Source: Actinomycetota bacterium (GTDB lineage: Bacteria; Actinomycetota; Acidimicrobiia; Acidimicrobiales; Ilumatobacteraceae). Taken from it: a stretch of DNA of 29,595 bases. This document shows, piece after piece, positions 1 through 7,063 of this stretch; within the stretch, counting starts at the first letter, position 1; each line of letters begins with the position of its first letter. The position numbers were made by a program, and so were the translations under genes. The notes below the pieces were generated by a model. That model was not told the DNA's origin. It did no database searches and was given only the letters and a program-made list of their open reading frames with translations. The DNA lies in assembly GCA_026393655.1 (NCBI GenBank), contig JAPKZT010000166.1, forward strand, positions 1 to 29,595, read 5' to 3'.

Positions 1-1329
1 AGTTCGTTAGTTGATCGTGATTCTTTAGATTCAAACATTGATGTAGATATTGCGATAGTCGGCGCGGGTTACAGCGGTCTTTGGACGGCCTACTATCTCA
101 AACAATTACAACCAGACGCGCGAGTTGCTGTCATCGAGGCGTATCACGTTGGTTTCGGTGCAAGTGGACGCAATGGCGGCTGGTGCAGCGGATATTTACC
201 AATGACCCTCTCAGAGATAGAGCAACAGCACAATCGTCAACTAGCGATCGAAATGTACCGACAGAGTTTTTCAACACTCGACGAAATCGAGCAAGTCATT
301 ACCTTAGAAAATATCAACTGTGACTACCACCGCGGCGGCACTATTCACGGTGCCACAAATTCTGTACAACGCACTCGCGTTATTGAAGAAGTCAAACAAT
401 TGCACAGTTATGGATTCACTGACGACGACTTAAGAATGCTCACACTTGAAGAATCTCGAGCCAAAATAAATATTTCAGGATTACTCGCATCAAGTTATAC
501 GCCACATTGTGCCGTAATTCATCCAGCCAAATTAGTGTCTGGACTCGCAAATGTGGTCGAGCGAATGGGCGTGAAGATCTACGAAAATTCACGCGTTAAC
601 GAAATTCATCCTCGCCTGATAAGGCTAAAAAATTCAACAGTTCGCGCTGAAGTGATCGTTCGTGCGACTGAAGGATTTACCTCCCAGATTAAACGCCACC
701 GCAGAACCCTTGCCCCACTTTATTCGTATATGGTCGCGACAGAACCTCTAACTAAATCGCAACGCGACGAAATTGGTTGGCAGAATCGTGAGACCTACCA
801 CGATGCTCGCAACATGATTATTTACGTTAAGATTACTAGTGACGGTCGAATTGCTTTTGGTGGCAGAGGTGCGCCGTATCATTTTGGTTCACGGGTGAAA
901 CCTAACTACGACAATCATGATGAAATACATCAACGAATCATTTCATCGATGCATGAGGTTTTCCCTGTTACGAAAGAACTTAAAGTCACACACCGTTGGG
1001 GTGGGCCACTCGGCGTACCAAGAAATTGGAAGCCATCGGTAAATTTTGATCGGCGATCCGGCTTGGCGTCTCTTGGTGGATATGTCGGCGATGGCGTTGC
1101 GGCGACCAACTTGGCGGCTCGGACGATCGCTCATTTGATCGCTGACGACAAACATCCATTGACAAATCTGGCATGGGTTAACCAACAGTCACGAAAATGG
1201 GAAATCGAGCCTTTGCGATATTTTGGTATCAATGGACTGCTGAGACTTTCTAACAAAATGGATAAACACGAACACGAGACGGGCACTGAAGATAAATTTC
1301 GTTCGAAAGTACTCGAACGTTTTATATAA
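1..1329 (+). CDS. FAD-dependent oxidoreductase, DAO family (5' partial)
   Basis: The reading frame is open from the first base, so the start codon lies upstream of the window; 442 residues are visible. Near the visible N-terminus the dinucleotide-binding motif GAGYSGLWTAYYL follows a beta strand (IAIV), the standard FAD-binding Rossmann fold. Shortly after comes GFGASGRNGGW, which is typical of DAO-type amine/amino-acid oxidases such as gamma-glutamylputrescine oxidase (PuuB-like), and the C-terminal GGYVGDGV is the second FAD contact of this fold. The expected reaction is oxidative deamination of an amine or amino acid with FAD as cofactor, in the cytoplasm; the substrate is not readable. 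An SDR gene follows 24 nt downstream and may be co-transcribed. An internal ATG at position 202 is not the start, because it would delete the FAD-binding motif. Confidence 0.85.
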   Translation, partial: SSLVDRDSLDSNIDVDIAIVGAGYSGLWTAYYLKQLQPDARVAVIEAYHVGFGASGRNGGWCSGYLPMTLSEIEQQHNRQLAIEMYRQSFSTLDEIEQVITLENINCDYHRGGTIHGATNSVQRTRVIEEVKQLHSYGFTDDDLRMLTLEESRAKINISGLLASSYTPHCAVIHPAKLVSGLANVVERMGVKIYENSRVNEIHPRLIRLKNSTVRAEVIVRATEGFTSQIKRHRRTLAPLYSYMVATEPLTKSQRDEIGWQNRETYHDARNMIIYVKITSDGRIAFGGRGAPYHFGSRVKPNYDNHDEIHQRIISSMHEVFPVTKELKVTHRWGGPLGVPRNWKPSVNFDRRSGLASLGGYVGDGVAATNLAARTIAHLIADDKHPLTNLAWVNQQSRKWEIEPLRYFGINGLLRLSNKMDKHEHETGTEDKFRSKVLERFI

Positions 1330-1353
1330 ATAGAACTAGCGATTGGAGAACCA

Positions 1354-2106
1354 ATGACTGACAATAAAGGCAAAGAGTTAGACGGCAAAGTTGCGATCGT
1401 GACTGGGTCGTCATCTGGCATCGGCGAAGAAATCGCCCGACGATTAAGTGATCTCGGGGCAACTGTTGTTGTCAACTCTGCCAACTCGGTCGATGCTGGC
1501 CAACAAGTAGCGAATTCGTTAACCTCTGAGTCGCTTTATATTCAAGCCGACATCAGCGATCAAGCATCGGGTCAAAAACTGATTGACATGACAATCAGCA
1601 AGTTTGGACAATTAGATATTCTAATTAATAACGCCGGGTGGACCACACTGATTGCGCACCATGATTTGGATTCGCTAAATGATGAAATTTTTAAGAAAAC
1701 ATTTGATGTCAATGTCTTTGGCACTTGGTGGTTGACAAAGGCAGCAATGCCACATCTAAAAAAGAGTACAGATGGCAATGTTGTCAACATCACATCGATC
1801 GCCGGAGTCAGACCCGTGGGTAGTTCAATTGCCTACGCAATGACTAAGGCGGCTCTCAACCACATGACTATTTTGCTGGCTAAATCTTGTGGCCCTGTGC
1901 GAGTTAATGCAGTTGCCCCTGGTCTGGTCGAAACCCCGTGGACACGCGACTGGCAAGCACAGCATGACAATGTCTCTCGCGTTGCCCCGCTCAAACGTTC
2001 AGCAACTCCAAAAGATTGTGGCGAAGCAACAATTGCTCTAATCCGAAATAAGTATGCAACAGGTCAAATATTCGTAGTTGATGGTGGCTTAACTTTGGTT
2101 ATTTAA
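1354..2106 (+). CDS. SDR family NAD(P)-dependent oxidoreductase
   Basis: A 250-residue classical short-chain dehydrogenase/reductase. The cofactor motif TGSSSGIG is at residues 17-24, NNAG at 92-95, the structural Asn at 120, and the catalytic Ser148, Tyr161 and Lys165 (YAMTK) are all present. The C-terminal VDGGLTLVI closes the fold as usual. Length is normal for the family. The ATG at 1354 is preceded by GGAG at about 1345, a usable Shine-Dalgarno sequence. It is 24 nt after the FAD oxidoreductase, so a two-gene transcript is likely. SDR substrates cannot be predicted from these motifs; 3-oxoacyl reductase-like or polyol/steroid-type activity are all possible. It converges on the Gfo/Idh/MocA gene with only 6 nt between stop codons. 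Confidence 0.9.
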   Translation: MTDNKGKELDGKVAIVTGSSSGIGEEIARRLSDLGATVVVNSANSVDAGQQVANSLTSESLYIQADISDQASGQKLIDMTISKFGQLDILINNAGWTTLIAHHDLDSLNDEIFKKTFDVNVFGTWWLTKAAMPHLKKSTDGNVVNITSIAGVRPVGSSIAYAMTKAALNHMTILLAKSCGPVRVNAVAPGLVETPWTRDWQAQHDNVSRVAPLKRSATPKDCGEATIALIRNKYATGQIFVVDGGLTLVI

Positions 2107-2112
2107 TCTCTT

Positions 2113-3198
2113 TCAGATAAATAACTCAGAGATTTCAACAACACGTTTTTGCACAATGCTCAGATGTGCTGCTTGACCAACAGCCACGGAATTCAATCCG
2201 TCTTGCAATGTAACCAAAGATGGTTGGCCAGTTCTAATAGCGCGTTGCATTGCCAGATGTTCAAGATATGAAGCACCGGCATGAAAGCCTGCAACGACCC
2301 CGCGAGGCTGTTCGACAACAATTTCTTCGACGCCGGTCGCACCATTCACTCGTAAACCTATTCGTATTTTTGATTCTGTGATCAGGGCCTCAAGTTTTGC
2401 GTTGCTACCTACGACAGAAATCTCTTGTTCGTTTTTAGAACCTTCAGCAAACATCGAAAGGTCAAGCATTCCGCGGACACCATTTTGATAATCAACGATC
2501 ACGAAAGCATTATCTAAAATATCTGATCTTTTACCATCGTAGGTTTCGTCGAGATGATTAACGTCTTGGTCTCCAGAAGCAAACACACGAACGGCGCGAG
2601 ACTGAGCAATTAATCCCATCACATCAAAGAAGTGACAACACTTCTCAACTAATGTGCCACCTGTATTTGAAGTGAAACGGTTCCAGTTATCAATTTTCTC
2701 GAGAAACGGAAATCTGTGTTCGCGAATTGCAACCATTTGCACTTTGCCACACGTACCTAGATTGACTTCACTGAGCAGTCGCGCGGTCGGTGCCATATAG
2801 CGATACTCAAGACCTACCCACACCACTCTGCCATCACGATGTGTTTGTCTATCGCGATCAATTGCTAGCAGGCAATCGTCAACTGTCGTACATAGTGGTT
2901 TCTCAACAAGAACGTGTAGCCCGGTTTCTAAAACATCATTGAGAAGATCCAAATGAGTGTGATTCGGCGTCGCGATAATTACTACATCAAGATCTTGGGT
3001 TGAAAGCATTTCGCGATGGTCGGAAAACTGTACAGCACCATTGATTAGCTCAACAGACTTAGCGCGGCTCGGCGCATTAGTGTCGCTGATAGCTACGACT
3101 TCACAATTATCAATCGCTAACAGATTTCGAATGTGCTCTCGACCCATCATTCCTGAGCCGATTATGCCGTAACGCAATTTTTTGTTGCCAAGACTCAC
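2113..3198 (-). CDS. Gfo/Idh/MocA family oxidoreductase
   Basis: A 361-residue NAD(P)-dependent dehydrogenase of the glucose-fructose oxidoreductase / inositol dehydrogenase / MocA family. The N-terminal Rossmann motif GSGMMG is at residues 14-19, ATPNHTH at 76-82, and the family signature EKP at 99-101. The segment GGTLVEKCCHFFD (180-192) carries the conserved His189 that in characterised relatives lies at the active site. It probably oxidises or epimerises a sugar, inositol or sugar-acid hydroxyl in the cytoplasm. The start is GTG at 3198; a TAGTCT hexamer ends 6 nt upstream, so the mRNA is probably leaderless. It is divergent from the MBL-fold gene, with only 32 nt between the two start codons. 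Confidence 0.88.
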   Translation of the reverse strand: MSLGNKKLRYGIIGSGMMGREHIRNLLAIDNCEVVAISDTNAPSRAKSVELINGAVQFSDHREMLSTQDLDVVIIATPNHTHLDLLNDVLETGLHVLVEKPLCTTVDDCLLAIDRDRQTHRDGRVVWVGLEYRYMAPTARLLSEVNLGTCGKVQMVAIREHRFPFLEKIDNWNRFTSNTGGTLVEKCCHFFDVMGLIAQSRAVRVFASGDQDVNHLDETYDGKRSDILDNAFVIVDYQNGVRGMLDLSMFAEGSKNEQEISVVGSNAKLEALITESKIRIGLRVNGATGVEEIVVEQPRGVVAGFHAGASYLEHLAMQRAIRTGQPSLVTLQDGLNSVAVGQAAHLSIVQKRVVEISELFI

Positions 3199-3230
3199 AA
3201 TCTCAGACTAGATCGCTAATCTATTGGATT
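3199..3230. promoter_or_regulatory. Divergent leaderless promoters, 32 bp
   Basis: On the - strand TAGTCT (3205-3210) lies 6 nt upstream of the GTG start at 3198. On the + strand TAATCT (3217-3222) lies 8 nt upstream of the ATG at 3231. No Shine-Dalgarno sequence fits either gene. Both -10 boxes share 32 bp, so each -35 region must fall inside the opposite gene. The - strand assignment is firmer because its spacing recurs elsewhere in the window; the + strand one is weaker. Confidence 0.5.
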
Positions 3231-3965
3231 ATGAATATTGTGAACACGAATATGACGCAAGATCGACTTTATTTTCGTCAGCTTTTATCGGGTCGCGATT
3301 TTGCAACGTCAGATCACCTTGCCAACCAAATGGTGAATTTCGTTTATTTGATCGGTGATCGCCAAACTCGTGAATGTGTAATTGTTGACCCTGCCTACGC
3401 CGTCAAAGATCTATTAGAAATTATCGCCACGGATGAGATGAAATTGACCGGAGTTCTCGCCACGCATTACCACGCCGATCATGTTGGTGGCTCGATGATG
3501 GGAATGAACATTGAAGGGGTCGCAGCGCTTCTTGAACTGCAACATGTACCAATTCATGTCAACACGGATGAAGCCAATTGGGTGACGCGCACGACTGGCA
3601 TTTCAGATACCGATTTAGTTAAACATTCAGGTGGAGACAAGTTGAGCGTGGGTGAAATCGATATTACTTTCGTGCACACGCCGGGTCATACACCAGGCAG
3701 CCAATGTTTTTTGGTTGCACAACGACTCGTGGCTGGTGACACACTTTTTCTTGAAGGTTGTGGGCGAACTGACTTGCCAGGCAGCGACCCCGCGCAAATG
3801 TACACGAGTTTGCAAAAACTTGCGCAAATGCCAACCGATACTTTGGTATGTCCAGGTCATCAATACTCAGCGATGCCTTCAAGCAATCTTGGCGATGTAG
3901 TGGCAACGAATCACGTGTTCAAGCCTGAGTCGCAAGAACAATGGCTCGAATGGTTTGGAAGATAA
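3231..3965 (+). CDS. MBL-fold metallo-hydrolase (glyoxalase II / persulfide dioxygenase group)
   Basis: A 244-residue single-domain metallo-beta-lactamase-fold enzyme. The metal-binding THYHADH is at residues 78-84 (H79, H81, D83, H84), PGHTPGS gives H153, AGD gives D170, and CPGHQY gives H210. The segment CGRTDLPGSDP (177-187) is of the kind found in YcbL-type glyoxalase II and in ETHE1-like persulfide dioxygenases. Two roles are therefore possible: hydrolysis of a thioester such as S-lactoyl-thiol, or oxidation of a low-molecular-weight persulfide to sulfite. The convergent TauE/SafE neighbour mildly favours the sulfur role. The chosen start is ATG 3231; an in-frame ATG at 3252 is an alternative that would shorten only the disordered N-terminus. 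Confidence 0.87.
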   Translation: MNIVNTNMTQDRLYFRQLLSGRDFATSDHLANQMVNFVYLIGDRQTRECVIVDPAYAVKDLLEIIATDEMKLTGVLATHYHADHVGGSMMGMNIEGVAALLELQHVPIHVNTDEANWVTRTTGISDTDLVKHSGGDKLSVGEIDITFVHTPGHTPGSQCFLVAQRLVAGDTLFLEGCGRTDLPGSDPAQMYTSLQKLAQMPTDTLVCPGHQYSAMPSSNLGDVVATNHVFKPESQEQWLEWFGR

Positions 3966-3983
3966 TTCTGTAGTTCTAGTTTG

Positions 3984-4718
3984 TTAACTTAATAACGCAT
4001 TAGAGATTGCGCTTAAACCACTCAGCGTTAGCAAACCAATTACGAGATTTCTGAAATGATCAGGATTAATTTTAGAGCGCAATCGAGTTCCAATGAACAC
4101 TCCTAATCCCATAATCGGTACCGAAAATAATGCGAGTTGCAATGCGTCAGATGTCATCTTGCCTGCCACAGCAAAAATTATTAGCGTAAGAAAATTCAAA
4201 AATGTGAAAACTCGATTTAAAACCGCGCGAAAATCTTGCGGTTCAAAGTGCCGCGCGTGGAGCAAAAATACAAGTGGTGGACCATTTGTTGAAGTTGCGG
4301 TTGACAAGACGCCAGAAATAACACCCATTGCGTAGTCGAAAGTTTTTGGCAATCGTTGTAAATCGAATGCCTTAATACTCAAAGACAAAACACCGAGCAA
4401 GACAACAACACCGAGGATGCCCTTCATCAGTCGAGCGTCAAGGTTTACTAGCAGCCACAAACCGAATGGCATACCTACAAGTGCTGAGCAGACAAGTCGC
4501 TGTGCCATCTCGCGGGCTTGTACTGCACGAGACTCCCACCATTGAACAGCGCAACTGACAGTAGAGACGGCCGTTGCTGTCACAACAGCAGTTGGCAGAT
4601 CTACGAAAAAGATCATTAATGGAACCGATATCAGACCGAAACCAAAACCGAATAACGCTTGAATTATTGACGCACCCAGCACAATCAAAGCGATGAACAA
4701 AAATTGGTGAATAGTCAT
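3984..4718 (-). CDS. TauE/SafE family anion exporter
   Basis: A 244-residue, strongly hydrophobic inner-membrane protein with about seven or eight predicted membrane helices. Two pseudo-repeat motifs typical of TauE/SafE (DUF81) proteins are visible: FGFGFGLISVPL near residue 22 and STNGPPLVFLL near residue 141. Family members export sulfite, sulfoacetate or related organosulfonate anions, though many are uncharacterised. It converges with the MBL-fold gene, 18 nt between the stops. The ATG at 4718 has a weak TAGTCA hexamer 6 nt upstream (4725-4730), which resembles the leaderless arrangement of other genes here but lacks the final T. It is divergent from the large + strand catabolic operon. 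Confidence 0.88.
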   Translation of the reverse strand: MTIHQFLFIALIVLGASIIQALFGFGFGLISVPLMIFFVDLPTAVVTATAVSTVSCAVQWWESRAVQAREMAQRLVCSALVGMPFGLWLLVNLDARLMKGILGVVVLLGVLSLSIKAFDLQRLPKTFDYAMGVISGVLSTATSTNGPPLVFLLHARHFEPQDFRAVLNRVFTFLNFLTLIIFAVAGKMTSDALQLALFSVPIMGLGVFIGTRLRSKINPDHFRNLVIGLLTLSGLSAISNALLS

Positions 4719-4810
4719 GATTTCTGACTAGCCAATGTATCTAACGCAACGTTAAACAGTTTCGCTTAGATGATTTCGATTGATCTTCTCCATCATGTCA
4801 AATATGGGTG

Positions 4811-4822
4811 TAAAATCTGTTA
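4811..4822 (+). promoter_or_regulatory. Leaderless -10 element of the catabolic operon
   Basis: TAAAAT at 4811-4816 is followed by exactly 6 nt and then the GTG start codon at 4823. A transcript initiated about 7 nt after the -10 box would begin at the start codon. No Shine-Dalgarno sequence is seen. No good -35 box is visible at 16-18 nt spacing. The rest of the intergenic region 4719-4810 shows no convincing operator. Confidence 0.55.
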
Positions 4823-6088
4823 GTGGCTATCTCGGACTTCAGCAATCAGAATCTTGAACTAAGAATTAATAGCGATCGTTTGATGTCGCGGATTAATGCC
4901 CTAGCCGAAATAGCCCCGATTGAGGGAGGTGGAAACTGTCGACTTGCACTCACCGATGAAGACATGCACGGCCGCAATCTTGTCGTCGACTGGATGCGTG
5001 ATTGCAATCTAGAGATTTCAATAGATGCAGTCGGAAACATTATTGGAATCTGGAACGTCGGCTCAGGTGCGCCGGTGATGTCTGGTTCACACATTGACAC
5101 CGTTCGCACCGGTGGAAGATTTGATGGCTGTTACGGCGTGCTCGCAGCTCTCGAAGTTATTGAAACTTGTCAGCAGGCTGGCGTTACGCCGACGCGACCC
5201 CTTGCGGTTGGAATTTTCACTGATGAAGAGGGTGCAAGGTTTGCCCCAGACATGCTTGGGTCTCTTGTCTATGTCGGCGGCATGCCACTTGAAGAGGCTC
5301 TTGATGTAATCGCAATTGATGGTGCCAAACTTGGCGATGAACTAGTAAGAATTGGTTACTCGGGAGTTGCGCCTTGCCCAGGTCTTGTGCCGCATGCATT
5401 TGTTGAGCTGCACATCGAACAAGGACCGATGCTTGAGGCGAACGGTGTGCGAATTGGTGCAGTAACTAGCGTGCAAGGAATCTCGTGGCAAGAAGTCAAG
5501 ATCATGGGCCAATCAAATCATGCTGGCACAACACCGATGTCATTACGACATGATCCGGCTTTAGTGGCTGCTGAAATCACAGTGTTTATTCGTCAACTTG
5601 CTAAAGAAATGGGAGGCGATCAAGTTTGCACAGTCGGGAAAATCGACATCCATCCGAATCTGACAAATGTTGTCGCGGCCAAAGCAACAATCACCCTTGA
5701 TGTCCGTAATACCGATGAGGAACTTTTAAAACTTGCTGAATCAAAGATTGCTAACTATTTGCAAGTTGTCGCGTCGGCCGAGGGAGTGAAGATCACAACT
5801 CGAGAGTTAGCGCGATTTGAACCTGTCGTATTCGACGATCGTGTTATTGATTGTGTTGAAAAAATCGCCAAGGACCAAGGGAACTCTGTTCAACGAATGC
5901 CGTCAGGCGCGGGTCATGATGCCCAGATGTTGGCGCGAGTGTGCCCTTCTGGAATGATTTTCGTGCCAAGTGTTAAAGGCATTAGTCATAACCCTGCTGA
6001 ATTCACAGAGACTGTTGATCTTATTGCTGGCGCAAATATTTTGTTGCACACGATGCTTTCACTAACGACGCTTGAAGCTACGAACTAA
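4823..6088 (+). CDS. M20 Zn-dependent amidohydrolase (allantoate amidohydrolase / N-carbamoyl-amino acid hydrolase family)
   Basis: A 421-residue M20 peptidase-family enzyme of the AllC/HyuC/ureidopropionase branch. The metal ligands are visible in order: SGSHID (H90), GGRFDG (D101), TDEEGARF (E135/E136), ELHIEQGP (H197), and ISHNPAE (H389). QSNHAGTTPM (residues 230-239) marks the dimerisation/lid domain. Family members hydrolyse a ureido group (N-carbamoyl amino acid, allantoate, ureidoglycolate or beta-ureidopropionate), releasing CO2 and ammonia. The start GTG at 4823 has a TAAAAT box 6 nt upstream. It heads the eight-gene block, 15 nt before a second, unrelated-fold carbamoylase. I cannot tell the exact ureido substrate; the context points to ring-derived nitrogen compounds. 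Confidence 0.88.
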   Translation: MAISDFSNQNLELRINSDRLMSRINALAEIAPIEGGGNCRLALTDEDMHGRNLVVDWMRDCNLEISIDAVGNIIGIWNVGSGAPVMSGSHIDTVRTGGRFDGCYGVLAALEVIETCQQAGVTPTRPLAVGIFTDEEGARFAPDMLGSLVYVGGMPLEEALDVIAIDGAKLGDELVRIGYSGVAPCPGLVPHAFVELHIEQGPMLEANGVRIGAVTSVQGISWQEVKIMGQSNHAGTTPMSLRHDPALVAAEITVFIRQLAKEMGGDQVCTVGKIDIHPNLTNVVAAKATITLDVRNTDEELLKLAESKIANYLQVVASAEGVKITTRELARFEPVVFDDRVIDCVEKIAKDQGNSVQRMPSGAGHDAQMLARVCPSGMIFVPSVKGISHNPAEFTETVDLIAGANILLHTMLSLTTLEATN

Positions 6089-6103
6089 CATGCGAGAACT
6101 GTT

Positions 6104-7027
6104 ATGACTCGCCTACTCAAAGTTGCAGCAGCGCAACTTGGACCAATTCAGCGCACAGATGATCGGCAATCTGTTGTAAAGCGTTTGATAGAACTGCTTC
6201 GAAATGCACATTCACAGAAAGCCGAGTTGGTTGTGTTTCCTGAATTGGCACTTACGACGTTTTTCCCGAGATGGTTTGTTGATGACATTTCTCAAGCCGA
6301 TCATTGGTATGAGACACAGATGCCATCACCGATCACTCTGCCGTTATTTGATGAGGCAAAGAAACTGGGCATCGGATTCTGTTTGGGTTACGCAGAGCTA
6401 ACTCAAGACGGCGAACGCTTTAATACGCAAATATTGGTTGAGCGCAATGGAGACGTAGTCGCTAAATATCGAAAAGTTCACATACCGGGTCATGAAACCC
6501 ATGAACCTGATCGTCCATTTCAACACGCAGAGCGTTACTATTTCAAACCCAGCGATGAAGGTTTCGGAGTATGGCAAGCATTTGGTGGTCGCATCGGAAT
6601 GATGATTTGTAACGATCGACGTTGGCCAGAAAGTTATCGCGTAATGGGATTACAAGGCGTTGAAATGATCCTCTGTGGGTACAACACACCGCTGCAATAC
6701 ATCCCTGACCCAACTCAAGATCCACTACAAAGTTTTCACAATGCATTAGTTATGCAAAGCGGCGCATATCAAAATGGCACATTTGTAATTGGCGTGGCAA
6801 AAGGTGGTGTTGAAGAAGGAGTCGACAGTTTGGCGGATTCAAGCATCATCGCGCCTTCTGGTGAGCTACTGGCAAAAACATCTACAAGTGGCGATGAGGT
6901 CGTCACGGCAACCTGTGATCTGGACTGGTGTTACAACTACAAAAACACCCTGTTCAACTTTGACCGTTACCGTCGACCTGAGGTTTATGGGCTAATAACT
7001 AGTCAACGGGGCGCAATCTTTACATAA
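6104..7027 (+). CDS. N-carbamoyl-D-amino acid hydrolase-like carbon-nitrogen hydrolase
   Basis: A 307-residue nitrilase-superfamily protein. From memory it closely resembles the Agrobacterium N-carbamoyl-D-amino acid amidohydrolase over its whole length: FPELALTTFFPRW (45-57), GYAEL, RFNT, KYRKVHIPGH (121-130), PFQHAE, ICNDRRWPE (168-176) and VMGLQG all match landmark segments. The catalytic triad reads as E47, K124 and C169. The reaction is removal of the carbamoyl group from an N-carbamoyl-D-amino acid, yielding the D-amino acid, CO2 and ammonia, in the cytoplasm. Length is standard for the family (about 304). ATG 6104 follows the M20 hydrolase by 15 nt with a weak GAGAA ribosome site. No hydantoinase, its usual partner, is in the window. 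Confidence 0.88.
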   Translation: MTRLLKVAAAQLGPIQRTDDRQSVVKRLIELLRNAHSQKAELVVFPELALTTFFPRWFVDDISQADHWYETQMPSPITLPLFDEAKKLGIGFCLGYAELTQDGERFNTQILVERNGDVVAKYRKVHIPGHETHEPDRPFQHAERYYFKPSDEGFGVWQAFGGRIGMMICNDRRWPESYRVMGLQGVEMILCGYNTPLQYIPDPTQDPLQSFHNALVMQSGAYQNGTFVIGVAKGGVEEGVDSLADSSIIAPSGELLAKTSTSGDEVVTATCDLDWCYNYKNTLFNFDRYRRPEVYGLITSQRGAIFT

Positions 7028-7051
7028 TGTAAACCTGAAGCCCAATAGGGG

Positions 7052-7063
7052 TATGGTTAAGAC
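7052..7063 (+). promoter_or_regulatory. Leaderless -10 element upstream of the fused Mo hydroxylase
   Basis: TATGGT at 7052-7057, then 6 nt, then the GTG start at 7064, the same geometry as at 4811. It lies in the 36-nt gap after the carbamoylase gene, so the molybdenum part of the operon can probably be transcribed separately from the two hydrolases. Confidence 0.5.
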
